Positions 26,656 to 35,620 of a stretch of 64,000 nt of DNA are shown here, piece by piece (the first letter of the stretch is position 1; every line of letters starts with the position of its first letter). Below the pieces are notes generated by a model. It worked only from the letters and a program-made list of their open reading frames with translations. It made no database searches and was not told the DNA's origin. The position numbers were made by a program, and so were the translations under genes. This stretch comes from Anderseniella sp963759095. GTDB lineage: Bacteria; Pseudomonadota; Alphaproteobacteria; Rhizobiales; Aestuariivirgaceae. The stretch spans positions 1 to 64,000 of the forward strand of contig CAVWYF010000027.1 in the NCBI GenBank assembly GCA_963759095.1. The letters run 5' to 3'.

Positions 26656-29139
26656 CAGGTTTGGAGCGACCGACTTGCGCAACACCACGCGGGCCCCGGT
26701 TGCTTCGTCCTGCATCAGCTTTATGCAGCTATCAATTGCCTGGCCAAGGTCAACGGAGATGAAGTTAAGTTCCAGCTTGCCGGCCTCCACCTTGGACAGG
26801 TCCAGCAGATCGTTGACCAGCGACAGCAAATACTCGCCTGATGTGTGGATGTCGTTGGCGTAGCCCTCATAGCGTTCAGAGCCCAGCTTGCCGAACTGGG
26901 CGTTGCGCATGATATCGGAAAATCCCAGAATGGCATTCAGCGGCGTGCGCAACTCGTGGCTGATGCGTGCCAGGAATTCGGACTTCTGCCGGCTTGTATG
27001 TTCCGCCGTGTCGCGGGACTCGCGCAACTCTGCTTCGGTCTTCTTCCATTGGGTTATGTCACGCATCACGGCGCAATAGGTGGATGCGGGTATGCCCTGC
27101 ATACGCGCGCTGATCTTGCGCATGGTAATGAAGATAGGCACATCGCCGCCATCATTCACATTGGCAGTGATCTCCCGGCCGCCATTGAACAGCATGGACA
27201 GTCCGCTGTCGCCAAGTGCGGCCAGATAGTCACGCACCACTTTGGCGCTTGCCTTGTCCATCAGGCCGGCAAGCGGCTTGTCGATGACGCTGGCGGCATG
27301 GACACCAAACAACGCTTCTGCCCCGGCACTCATGTGAGTGATGCTGCCATCATCAGCCAGGAACACGATCCCGTCCGTAGCCGTGTCCAGTATTGACATA
27401 AGCCCCGATGTGCTGACGGCAGGTTGCGGGGCCGTCGGTGCCTCGGGCAGCGGCGCTTTTGAAACGCTGTTGGTCGGTGCCGCCGGTCTTGCAGCCGCAT
27501 CGGTTGCTGGTGGCGGAGGCTGTGTGACCGAAGCGGCCCTGGGCGTATCATCGCCTTGCGAAGGGGCGGTGTCAGGCTTTGCAACTTCGCTGCGCGAAAC
27601 CGGCACGGTAACCGGCGTATCGGGTTGTTTGCTCTCTGTTTCAGCCAGGATTGCCATTGGCATGGCACCGTCATTCCATGGGAATGTCGATTTTTCCACA
27701 GTGAATTCGATCTCTTCCCCATGCTGCCGCTTCAGCGTGACCGAACCCTGCTTGCTGGCCAGTGCGCCGAGAGCTGCGGCAATGTCGTTACGCCTGACGA
27801 GATCATTTTCACCGGCGTACCCCAGGGCGGTAGCGATTGCCTGATTGGCATAAACGATCTTGCCGGCGCGATACAGAACGATCGCCTTGGGAATGTCCGA
27901 CAACGCCTTGCGCACGATTTCAGCCACCCCGAAGCCGGCGGCTTTGGCAGTTGGTGTGATGGTCTGGGCCGCAGAACTTACCGATGATGCCGGGGGGCCT
28001 GCATGTGCCGGGCTTTGCTCAGGCGCAATATCTGGTGCCGCGGTCTTTGACGGTGTTTTTGCAGGCGCCTGAGTGGTCGCGGCTTCAACCGCCTGGCGCA
28101 GGTCTGACACTGTATCCGATTGCGGGGGCGGGTTGTGCTCGCCTGTTGCCGGTGCCGGGACAGGCATGCCTGTTGCCGGTAATGCGCGCTCAAGTGCACG
28201 GCGGTCCGTAACATCTTCCAATATCGCCGAAAAGCTGCTCTCAGTGCTTTCCGGCAGGGTGATCAGCTTTGCTGTCACCCTGATTTCGCGATTGCCGAAC
28301 CCTGTCGCCATTGTCGCAATCGAGCTGGCAATGCCGGCCCGGCGGGCACGGTCAAATATTTTGGCTGACAAGTCTTGTGTGGAAATTTCTCGAAATGAGG
28401 TCGGTGTGGTCTGGCCGAAAAGGCTGCGGGCCATTGCGTTGGCATAACTGATCGCACCGTCATCATCACAGATCACGGTCGCAACAGGCAGGGTTTCCAG
28501 TACTGAATTTGCATGCCCGGTGGCTTCTGCGCCCGGCGCTGCCCCCGATGGCGGTATTTCGGCAACCATCAGCAGCCCGTTGCGCCCGTCGGCCAGCGTG
28601 TGCACATGCAGGGTCACACTGAACGGCGCATCGTTGACGGCTGATGCAAAACTCACAATTTCCTGCCAGCTTTCGCCGATTTCCGCGGTCCTGGCCAGTT
28701 CAGATACGCGGCCCGCACCAGGGTCTGTTTCGTCGAAAGGCATATCGATGAGGTCGAACAGGCTTTCGCAGCCGAAAACCGCCAGACCGGCGGCATTGGC
28801 CCAGACAATACGCAGCCGTGCGCCGTCCCACAGCCATGCAGGCGTGGCAGCAGTGTTCAGCTCATCAAGTGATGGCGCGGTCTCTACACTCAAAACATTT
28901 CCCCAGGCCGGTCTGGCTTGCCCAAAACAAAGACAACAAATTCTTATCCTTGTCTCACCCGCCGCATCCGGAGCGCAGTTTAAGCCGGTTTTACGGGCGG
29001 CGTCCATGACTTCTTGAGGCGGCTGCAACTCTTGGCATAGCGATGTGGTTAATCGGGGTATTGCCTGGACTGAAGGCCGCGTTTTTGAAGCCATTTCAAC
29101 CTTTGCCTTTGTGACTTGCAAAACGTTGGCCTTCGGCAT
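26287..29139 (-). CDS. PAS-domain sensor histidine kinase (PleC/DivJ/PdhS-like)
   Basis: A large soluble kinase of up to 950 residues with several PAS-like domains (one near residues 100-180, one near 210-310, one near 405-500 and one near 570-690), Pro/Ala-rich linkers, a HisKA domain from about 714 with phosphorylatable His728 in ISHELRTPLNAILGFSDIM, and a HATPase_c domain with N box NLTSNAIKFT and G boxes DTGVGM and GTGLGL. The sequence after the His (GFSDIM, YANDIHTSGEYLLSLVNDLLDLSKVEAGK) is typical of the PleC/DivJ/PdhS kinases that control the cell cycle through DivK. The first 78 residues are not family-like; a TTG start near LSVETAP (about residue 82) is possible. tRNA-His lies just upstream. 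Confidence 0.87.
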   Translation of the reverse strand: MPKANVLQVTKAKVEMASKTRPSVQAIPRLTTSLCQELQPPQEVMDAARKTGLNCAPDAAGETRIRICCLCFGQARPAWGNVLSVETAPSLDELNTAATPAWLWDGARLRIVWANAAGLAVFGCESLFDLIDMPFDETDPGAGRVSELARTAEIGESWQEIVSFASAVNDAPFSVTLHVHTLADGRNGLLMVAEIPPSGAAPGAEATGHANSVLETLPVATVICDDDGAISYANAMARSLFGQTTPTSFREISTQDLSAKIFDRARRAGIASSIATMATGFGNREIRVTAKLITLPESTESSFSAILEDVTDRRALERALPATGMPVPAPATGEHNPPPQSDTVSDLRQAVEAATTQAPAKTPSKTAAPDIAPEQSPAHAGPPASSVSSAAQTITPTAKAAGFGVAEIVRKALSDIPKAIVLYRAGKIVYANQAIATALGYAGENDLVRRNDIAAALGALASKQGSVTLKRQHGEEIEFTVEKSTFPWNDGAMPMAILAETESKQPDTPVTVPVSRSEVAKPDTAPSQGDDTPRAASVTQPPPPATDAAARPAAPTNSVSKAPLPEAPTAPQPAVSTSGLMSILDTATDGIVFLADDGSITHMSAGAEALFGVHAASVIDKPLAGLMDKASAKVVRDYLAALGDSGLSMLFNGGREITANVNDGGDVPIFITMRKISARMQGIPASTYCAVMRDITQWKKTEAELRESRDTAEHTSRQKSEFLARISHELRTPLNAILGFSDIMRNAQFGKLGSERYEGYANDIHTSGEYLLSLVNDLLDLSKVEAGKLELNFISVDLGQAIDSCIKLMQDEATGARVVLRKSVAPNLPQVVADMRSIKQVLLNLTSNAIKFTDPGGQVIITAKAIDTGELLLSVTDTGVGMNEEQLSTALEPFRRVELAGRPDVQGTGLGLPLTKALVEANRASFAISSEARKGTRIDITFPTTRVLAS

Positions 29140-29168
29140 AGTTTGCGCCCCGCTGAACGAGTTTTTTT

Positions 29169-29245
29169 GCAGGCGTAGCTCAGTTGGTTAGAGCGCCGGA
29201 TTGTGGATCCGGAGGCCGTTGGTTCAAACCCATCCGCCTGTACCA
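29169..29245 (+). tRNA. tRNA-His (GTG)
   Basis: A 77-nt cloverleaf with encoded CCA and anticodon loop TTGTGGA (GTG, histidine). The acceptor pairs GCAGGCG with CGCCTGT, leaving a G-U at the end, followed by A73. Most bacteria have a paired extra G-1 and C73 in this tRNA; their absence is a known trait of a large alphaproteobacterial clade. The T stem reads GTTGG/CCATC with one T-T mismatch, which is unusual. Confidence 0.93.
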
Positions 29246-29371
29246 GCTCGTTTTCAGGTTTCCATCAGACAGATTGCCGTTTTGTTGCACAGGTCCATCT
29301 CATGTGGACTCATGCGCGGAACCGACATAGGCTCCAGCCTCACTAGTTTGTGAAAAGGGAGCGTATATCTA

Positions 29372-30340
29372 ATGAAATCAATTCTGAAATACACACTCGC
29401 AGCTGCTGCAATTGCAGGCTTTGCTGCGTCGGCCAGTGCTGCGGATCAACGTTTTGTATCCATCGGTACAGGTGGTGTGACGGGTGTTTACTATCCAACT
29501 GGCGGCGCCATTTGCCGCTTGATGAACAAGACCCGCAAGGACCACGGCATTCGCTGTTCAGTCGAGTCCACCGGTGGCTCGGTCTACAATATCAATACGG
29601 TTCGCGCTGGCGAGCTTGAGTTTGGTGTTGCCCAGTCTGACTGGCAGTTCCATGCCTACAACGGCACCTCAAAATTCGAAGAAGCCGGCAAGTTTGAAAA
29701 ACTGCGGGCTGTATTTTCTGTCCACCCTGAACCGTTCACTCTGATCGGCAAGGCCGGTGGTGGTGTCAAGAAGTTCGAAGACATCAAGGGCAAACGCGTG
29801 AATGTCGGCAATCCCGGCTCCGGACAGCGCGCCACCATGGAAGTTGTCATGGGAGCCTCGGGCATCGCAATGGGTGACCTTGCTCTGGCTGCCGAACTGA
29901 AAGGTTCGGAAATGGCACAGGCTCTTTGTGACGGCAAGATCGATGTGATGATGTACACGGTTGGCCATCCGGCTGCTGCCATCACCGAAGCTGCCACGAC
30001 CTGCGACATCGAAATGATCCCGGTTGACGGTCCTGCCATCGACAAGCTGGTTGCCGACAATCCGTTCTACCGCAAGGCCACCGTGCCGGGTGGAATTTAC
30101 AAGGGCAACGCCGATGACACCCCGACCTTCGGTGTGGGTGCGACCTTCATCTCTTCGGCTGATGTGCCGGAAGATGTGGTCTACACACTGGTCAAGGCAG
30201 TGTTCGACAACTTCGACGACTTCAAGAAACTGCATCCTGCCTTCGCTCACCTGAAGGAAGAGGAAATGATCAAGGACGGACTGTCCGCTCCTCTGCATGA
30301 TGGTGCTGTGAAGTACTACAAGGAACGCGGCTGGATGTAG
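29372..30340 (+). CDS. TAXI-family TRAP transporter solute-binding protein
   Basis: A periplasmic protein of 322 residues. A signal peptide is clear (MKSILKYTLAAAAIAGFAASASA, cut before ADQ). The mature part opens FVSIGTGGVTGVYYPTGGAICR, the hallmark of TAXI solute receptors, and has SVESTGGSVYNINTV and GNPGSGQRATMEVVM. It delivers substrate to the fused TRAP permease 150 bp downstream; a strong hairpin lies between the two. Substrates of TAXI systems are mostly unknown; coupling to glycerate kinase suggests glycerate or a related hydroxy acid. Confidence 0.93.
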   Translation: MKSILKYTLAAAAIAGFAASASAADQRFVSIGTGGVTGVYYPTGGAICRLMNKTRKDHGIRCSVESTGGSVYNINTVRAGELEFGVAQSDWQFHAYNGTSKFEEAGKFEKLRAVFSVHPEPFTLIGKAGGGVKKFEDIKGKRVNVGNPGSGQRATMEVVMGASGIAMGDLALAAELKGSEMAQALCDGKIDVMMYTVGHPAAAITEAATTCDIEMIPVDGPAIDKLVADNPFYRKATVPGGIYKGNADDTPTFGVGATFISSADVPEDVVYTLVKAVFDNFDDFKKLHPAFAHLKEEEMIKDGLSAPLHDGAVKYYKERGWM

Positions 30341-30363
30341 TCTGGTTCGGGTGTTCAATAATA

Positions 30364-30396
30364 CGCAGCGGGGATAAAATTCCCCGCTGCGGTTTT
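30364..30396 (+). terminator. Hairpin between TAXI binding protein and permease
   Basis: An 11-bp perfect stem CGCAGCGGGGA/TCCCCGCTGCG with six-base loop TAAAAT, followed by GTTTTCC. It is likely a leaky intrinsic terminator, giving more binding protein than permease from one promoter. Confidence 0.75.
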
Positions 30397-30491
30397 CCAG
30401 TCTATTTGTTTGAAAATTTAAAAACCGGCGATCAAGCCGGATCATGTGCAAAATTTAAAGTGCACACCAAAGGGCAGGAGGGGATCTCGCC

Positions 30492-33119
30492 ATGAGTACT
30501 CAGGACAACACGGTTGCTGAATCGGCATCCGATATCGCAGCTGCATCTGATACGGGCGGGCGCAGCCTTACTGGTTCACTTGGTTATTTTGTGGCCCTCC
30601 TGGCATTCATCTGGGCGTGCTTTCAGCTCTATATCGCCTCCGGCGTCCCGTTCTGGCTGACCCAGGCAACCGGTATCAATGTGGTGTTCAATCAGGGCCA
30701 GTCACGCATTATTCATCTGGCGTTCGCCATCGCGCTTGCCAGTTTCTCGTTCCCCCTGGTCAAGGGATCAGCGCGCTTCACCATCCCCTGGTATGACTGG
30801 GTTCTGGCTGTTGTCGGGTCGGGGAGTTGCCTTTACCTGCTGGTCTTCAAGGACGACATTGCAAGTCGTGCCGGCTTGCCGACAACCGGGGACATGATTG
30901 CCTCGACACTCGGCCTCATGTCGCTGGCAATTGCTGTTTACCGCTCGCTTGGTCTGCCGATGCTGGTGGTGGCAAGCGTGTTCGTCTCCTATGTGTTCTT
31001 TGGCGACAGTTCGTTCCTGCCGGATACCATCCAGTGGAAGGGCGCGTCGTACGGCAAGGCGCTTTGGCACTTCTGGATGCAGACGGAAGGTGTGTTCGGT
31101 GTCGCTCTTGGCGTGTCTGCCTCGATCATCTTCCTGTTCGTTCTGTTTGGGTCACTGCTGGAAAAGGCAGGCGCCGGCAATTACTTCATTAAGCTGGCGT
31201 TTGGCCTGTTGGGCCACATGCGCGGCGGTCCGGCCAAGGCGGCTGTTGTGGCGTCTGCCATGTCCGGGCTTTATTCCGGCTCGTCGATCTCCAACGTTGT
31301 CACCACCGGGACGTTCACCATTCCGCTGATGAAACGCACCGGATTTTCAGCTGAAAAGGCAGGTGCCGTTGAAGTTGCATCATCCACCAATGGCCAGCTC
31401 ACGCCACCGGTTATGGGGGCTGCTGCCTTCCTGATCACCGAGTTTGTCGGCATCTCCTACCCGGAATTGATGATGAATGCGATCCTGCCGGCTGCAATTT
31501 CATATATTGCGCTGGTTTACATCGTTCATCTCGAGGCCATGAAACTTGGCCTTGAAGGTCTCAAGCGGCCGCCGACGCATATCACCCTCATCCAGAAACT
31601 GATCGGCGTGCTGTTTGGTTTTCTGGCCATGTCGGCGCTGGCGGTTGCGGTCTATTATGGCCTCGGCTGGGTCAAGACAGCGTTTCCCGGCATGACTATA
31701 TGGGCGGGGTCAGGGTTGTTCCTGATCGCCTATATAATACTCGTCGGTATTGCTGCCAGTAGGCCGGAGCTTGAGCTTGATGATCCCAACGCGCCGATGC
31801 TGGAACTGCCACGCCCCGCTGAGGTGGCGTTGACCGGCCTGCATTTCATCCTGCCGATTGTTATTCTGCTGTGGTGCATTCTGGTCGAGCGTCTGTCACC
31901 CGCACTGTCGGCATTCTGGGCCACCATGGCCATGACATTCGTTGTCGTGACACAGCATGCGTTGAAATCCATCTTCCGCGGCACACCTTATCTGGTCGCG
32001 GATATCCGGCAGGGCCTGGTTGATTTCTGGGACGGCATGATCGCCGGGTCGCGCAACATGATCGCCATTGCCGTTGCAACCGGTGTCGCCGGTATCATCA
32101 TCGGCACCGTGTCCCTCACTGGCCTGCATCAGATCATCGGCGAGTTCATCGAATTCCTGTCCGGTGGCAATCTCATTGTCATGCTGTTGCTGGTTGCCGT
32201 GATGAGCCTGATCCTCGGCATGGGGCTGCCAACCACGGCCAACTACATTGTTGTATCCTCCCTGATGGCGCCGGTCATTGTTGCCGTCGGTGCACAATCC
32301 GGACTGGTTGTGCCGTTGGTCGCCGTGCATCTGTTCGTGTTTTACTTCGGTATTCTGGCGGATGATACGCCGCCCGTGGGGTTGGCCGCATTTGCCGCGG
32401 CTGCGATTTCCGGCGGTGACCCGATCAAGACCGGTATCCAGGGCTTCACCTACGACATTCGCACAGCCCTGCTGCCGTTCCTGTTTATTTTCAACACTGA
32501 GCTGCTGTTGATTGATGTTGGTCCACTCAAGGCAATCTTTGTGGCCATAGTCGCGACTGCTGCCATGATGCTGTTTGCCGCCGCCACACAAGGGTTCTGG
32601 ATGGTGAAAAGCCGCATCTGGGAAACAGTGGCACTGTTGCTGATCGCCTTCACCCTGTTCCGTCCGGGCTTCTGGCTGGATTACGTGCAACCGCCTTATG
32701 ACGAGAAAACCGGCATTGAAGCTGTCGAACTGGCAGCCCAGCAACCGGAAAACGGGCTCATGCGCCTGGTCATTGAAGGTCCTGATTTCGACAATGCCGA
32801 AAAGATTGTCAAAACAACCTTGATGGCAAACCTTGGCGCGGCCGGTGACGGCACCAAGCGCATGGAGCAGGCAGGTCTGCTGGTCGCACCTGAAGGTGAT
32901 GTCGCCAAACTGGAAGAGCCGCTGGCCGGAACACCGTTCTTCACCCGGCTGCAGATGTTCGACTTTTACGGTGACAAGCCGGTGCAGATTCTGCGCGCGG
33001 AAATGCCGGCAGACCGGACGCCGAAGGAAGTGTTCTACATTCCGGCCGTGCTGCTGCTTGGTCTGGTATTCTGGGCGCAGCGCCGCCGTCGTGTGGTGCC
33101 TGCCGCCAAGGCTACCTGA
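30492..33119 (+). CDS. TRAP transporter fused permease (DctQ-DctM type)
   Basis: An 875-residue inner-membrane protein in which the small and large TRAP permease subunits are fused. The N-terminal quarter has four or more hydrophobic segments; the remainder is a DctM-like domain with GLYSGSSISNVVTTGTFTIP, SSTNGQLTPPVMGAAAF and LGMGLPTTANYIV, signatures of 4TM/12TM fused TRAP permeases that work with TAXI receptors. A C-terminal soluble stretch (about 735-840) ends in one more helix. A GGAGGGG ribosome-binding site precedes the start. Its TGA stop shares a base with the ATG of glycerate kinase. Confidence 0.93.
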   Translation: MSTQDNTVAESASDIAAASDTGGRSLTGSLGYFVALLAFIWACFQLYIASGVPFWLTQATGINVVFNQGQSRIIHLAFAIALASFSFPLVKGSARFTIPWYDWVLAVVGSGSCLYLLVFKDDIASRAGLPTTGDMIASTLGLMSLAIAVYRSLGLPMLVVASVFVSYVFFGDSSFLPDTIQWKGASYGKALWHFWMQTEGVFGVALGVSASIIFLFVLFGSLLEKAGAGNYFIKLAFGLLGHMRGGPAKAAVVASAMSGLYSGSSISNVVTTGTFTIPLMKRTGFSAEKAGAVEVASSTNGQLTPPVMGAAAFLITEFVGISYPELMMNAILPAAISYIALVYIVHLEAMKLGLEGLKRPPTHITLIQKLIGVLFGFLAMSALAVAVYYGLGWVKTAFPGMTIWAGSGLFLIAYIILVGIAASRPELELDDPNAPMLELPRPAEVALTGLHFILPIVILLWCILVERLSPALSAFWATMAMTFVVVTQHALKSIFRGTPYLVADIRQGLVDFWDGMIAGSRNMIAIAVATGVAGIIIGTVSLTGLHQIIGEFIEFLSGGNLIVMLLLVAVMSLILGMGLPTTANYIVVSSLMAPVIVAVGAQSGLVVPLVAVHLFVFYFGILADDTPPVGLAAFAAAAISGGDPIKTGIQGFTYDIRTALLPFLFIFNTELLLIDVGPLKAIFVAIVATAAMMLFAAATQGFWMVKSRIWETVALLLIAFTLFRPGFWLDYVQPPYDEKTGIEAVELAAQQPENGLMRLVIEGPDFDNAEKIVKTTLMANLGAAGDGTKRMEQAGLLVAPEGDVAKLEEPLAGTPFFTRLQMFDFYGDKPVQILRAEMPADRTPKEVFYIPAVLLLGLVFWAQRRRRVVPAAKAT

Positions 33120-34357
33120 TGCCGGATATGGATCTGCTGGGTGCTTTGTGTGATGCAGCCATTGCGGCGGCCCAACCATCGCTGTGCCTGCCTGCGTATT
33201 TGCCGGCACCGCCGAAGGGCAGAACCATTGTGGTGGGCGCAGGCAAGGCATCTGCCGCCATGGCGGCAGCGGTTGAGGCCAACTGGCAAGGTTCGCTGGA
33301 AGGTCTTGTGCTCACACGATATGGCCACGGCTGTCCTAGTCAGCACATAGAGATTGTCGAAGCAGCCCACCCGGTGCCGGACAGGGCCGGTTTTGAGGCC
33401 GCATCCCGCATCCATGACATGGTTCAGGACCTGACACCGGATGACCTGGTATTGTGCCTGATCTCCGGTGGCGGTTCAGCCTTGCTGACCGCGCCTGCTG
33501 CCGGCATCAGCCTGGCCGAAAAACAGGCCGTCAACGAAGCCCTGCTGGCAAGCGGTGTGCCTATTGGCGAGATGAACTGTCTGCGCAAGCACCTGTCGGC
33601 AATCAAGGGCGGCAGGCTGGCAGCCGGCGCATACCCTGCAAAAGTCGTGTCCCTGCTGATTTCAGATGTACCCGGCGATGATCCCTCGACGGTCGCATCG
33701 GGTCCCACGGTGGCTGATCCGACCACGCGGGCCGACGCATTGGCAATCCTCGACAAGTACAATCTCGATGTCGCACCCTCGGTGCGCGCGTTTCTTGAAA
33801 CTGAGGCTGCGGAAACCCCCAAGCCGGGTGATCCGCGACTGGCAACCGCCGATACCCGCATGATCGCAACCCCGCGCATGTCCATCAATGCTGCGGCAAA
33901 AGTTGCCCGCGAGCACGGCTATCATGTCATTGATCTGGGGGATGACCTTGAAGGCGAGGCGCGCGAGGTGGGCGCCGCACACGCACGGATTGCACTGGAA
34001 ACGACAGGCCCTGCCATCATCGTGTCCGGCGGTGAAACCACCGTGACGCTGAAAGGCAAAGGCAGGGGTGGCCGCAACGCGGAATATGCACTCGCTTTGG
34101 CCATTGGCCTGCAAGGCGCCGGCAATGTGTCAGGTGTTGCCATTGATACTGACGGCATTGACGGGTCTGAGGACAATGCCGGCGCGCGCGTGTCGCCCGA
34201 CGTGCTGACCCGGGCGCAGGCCAAGGGTGTGGATGCACACGCCATGCTGGCCAATAATGACGCTTACGGGTTTTTTCAGGCCACCGGCGATCTGGTGATG
34301 ACCGGACCAACGCTCACCAACGTCAATGATTTCCGCGCCATTATAGTCGGCAGCTAG
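33119..34357 (+). CDS. Glycerate 2-kinase (MOFRL family)
   Basis: The 412-residue enzyme has the N-terminal DUF4147 domain (VVGAGKASAAMAAAVE, CLISGGGSALLTAPA, MNCLRKHLSAIKGG) and a C-terminal MOFRL domain (GGRNAEYALALA, DTDGIDGSEDNAGA). Class II glycerate kinases phosphorylate D-glycerate at C2 to feed glycolysis. It starts on the last base of the TRAP permease stop codon (TGATG), so import and phosphorylation are translationally linked. Also known as TtuD or GckA in tartrate or serine-cycle contexts; the exact role here is inferred. Confidence 0.92.
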   Translation: MPDMDLLGALCDAAIAAAQPSLCLPAYLPAPPKGRTIVVGAGKASAAMAAAVEANWQGSLEGLVLTRYGHGCPSQHIEIVEAAHPVPDRAGFEAASRIHDMVQDLTPDDLVLCLISGGGSALLTAPAAGISLAEKQAVNEALLASGVPIGEMNCLRKHLSAIKGGRLAAGAYPAKVVSLLISDVPGDDPSTVASGPTVADPTTRADALAILDKYNLDVAPSVRAFLETEAAETPKPGDPRLATADTRMIATPRMSINAAAKVAREHGYHVIDLGDDLEGEAREVGAAHARIALETTGPAIIVSGGETTVTLKGKGRGGRNAEYALALAIGLQGAGNVSGVAIDTDGIDGSEDNAGARVSPDVLTRAQAKGVDAHAMLANNDAYGFFQATGDLVMTGPTLTNVNDFRAIIVGS

Positions 34358-34386
34358 TGCCACTCAGGTGTGATGTGGACACCTCT

Positions 34387-34460
34387 TCGTTCCGTCATGC
34401 CAGCGAAGGCTGGCATCCACAAGCCACGTTACACAGTATTGCCATGCCGGTTTGGACCCC
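34387..34460. repeat. Left half of a palindromic repeat split by IS30 copy A
   Basis: Contains CGTCATGCCAGCGAAGGCTG, the left arm of a dispersed palindromic repeat; the matching right arm AGCCTTCGCTGGGGTGACG is found beyond the IS at 35521-35540. An uninterrupted copy is at 42967-43056. Removing the IS restores GGACCCC-AGCC as in that copy. Confidence 0.75.
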
Positions 34461-35517
34461 TTGGATTCACGTAACAAGTGCAACACCTGCTAAGGTGTTG
34501 TTGCGATGGGAAAGAGTTATGTTCATCTGTCTCTAGTAGAGCGGATCAAGATCGATTTGTTGCGTAAGGCGAACCAGTCGATCAGAGAAATTGCGCGCCA
34601 GCTTGGCAGAGCCGCATGTACGGTCAGCCGTGAACTGAAACGCAATGCAAAACCAACAAAACAATGGACGGGGGTGTATGAGGGTGAACGCGCTCATCAA
34701 CTGGCCTTGCGACGAAGACGATGGGACTGTCGCTTCAAGCTGGCGCACCAGCCAGCACTGCGTGCACTTGTTCGCGACCGCCTTGCGATGGGATGGTCAC
34801 CACAGATGATTGCAGGCCGGCTGGCACTGCATAACGCTCACATGCAGATCAGTCATGAGTCAATCTATCGCTTCATCTACCATCGTTCAGCTCAGAAGGA
34901 TTACTGGCACAGGCTGCTGCCACGGGCAAAACACCGCAGAGGTAAACTCAAGCGCGGTGGTATCAGTCCGGTTGAGCATATAAAACAGCGCGTTAGCATC
35001 CATGAACGGCCCCGATCGGTTACGTCACGCACAAAACCCGGCCACTGGGAAGCCGACCTGATGCTGTTTTCCCGCTATGGTCAGGCCGTGTTGGTGCTGC
35101 ATGAACGAACCTCCAGGTTCACAACCCTCATGCGCCAGCCTTCCAAGGCTGCCCGGCCTGTGGCAGATCGGCTTTCAAGCTTCCTTGCCAAGCTGCCAGG
35201 CCATTTGCGCCAGAGCATCACTTTCGACAATGGGACCGAGTTTGCCTTGCATCATGAGCTCAAACCCCTGCTGGCATGTGGCACCTACTTCTGTGATCCT
35301 CATGCGCCATGGCAAAAAGGTGGTGTGGAAAACGCCATCTCAAGGCTCAGGCGATCATTGCCGAGAAAGTCAGACCTGGCAGCCATCCCGGCACAACAGT
35401 TGCAGTTCATCACAGACAGGTACAACAATGCGCCAAGAAAATGCCTCAACTACAAAACCCCAAACGAGGTCTTCAATCAGATGTTCAACCGTGTTGCACT
35501 TCAAACGTGACTCCACC
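34461..35517 (+). mobile_element. IS30-family insertion sequence, copy A
   Basis: A 1057-bp element bounded by imperfect inverted repeats of about 25 bp (core TCACGTnnnAAGTGCAACAC, 3 of the central bases differing) with one transposase gene. The right inverted repeat overlaps the transposase stop. It has inserted in a palindromic repeat, with C residues on both sides consistent with a two- to four-base duplication. Copy B at 38195-39251 is in the opposite orientation. Confidence 0.88.
34506..35510 (+). CDS. IS30-family transposase, copy A
   Basis: A 334-residue DDE transposase. The N-terminus has the IS30 helix-turn-helix (LSLVERIKIDLLRKANQSIREIARQLGR). The catalytic core shows WEADLM (first Asp), TFDNGTEF (second Asp) and the Glu in GVENAISRLRR, so all three acidic residues are present. 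The protein is identical to copy B; I see one silent base change, AAA versus AAG in the lysine codon of PRKCLN. Both copies look active. Confidence 0.93.
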   Translation: MGKSYVHLSLVERIKIDLLRKANQSIREIARQLGRAACTVSRELKRNAKPTKQWTGVYEGERAHQLALRRRRWDCRFKLAHQPALRALVRDRLAMGWSPQMIAGRLALHNAHMQISHESIYRFIYHRSAQKDYWHRLLPRAKHRRGKLKRGGISPVEHIKQRVSIHERPRSVTSRTKPGHWEADLMLFSRYGQAVLVLHERTSRFTTLMRQPSKAARPVADRLSSFLAKLPGHLRQSITFDNGTEFALHHELKPLLACGTYFCDPHAPWQKGGVENAISRLRRSLPRKSDLAAIPAQQLQFITDRYNNAPRKCLNYKTPNEVFNQMFNRVALQT

Positions 35518-35620
35518 CCCCAGCCTTCGCTGGGGTGACGACTGAACTTAATGCAGGTTTGTATCGATTTTACACCCGTTCCGGGCAGACAAACCGGTAC
35601 CCGCTTTTGCGTCAAACGCC

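Noticed and set aside
31896..33251. 451-residue minus-strand reading frame
   Set aside because: Antisense to the TRAP permease, composition dominated by His, Gln and Cys; no ribosome-binding site or homology.
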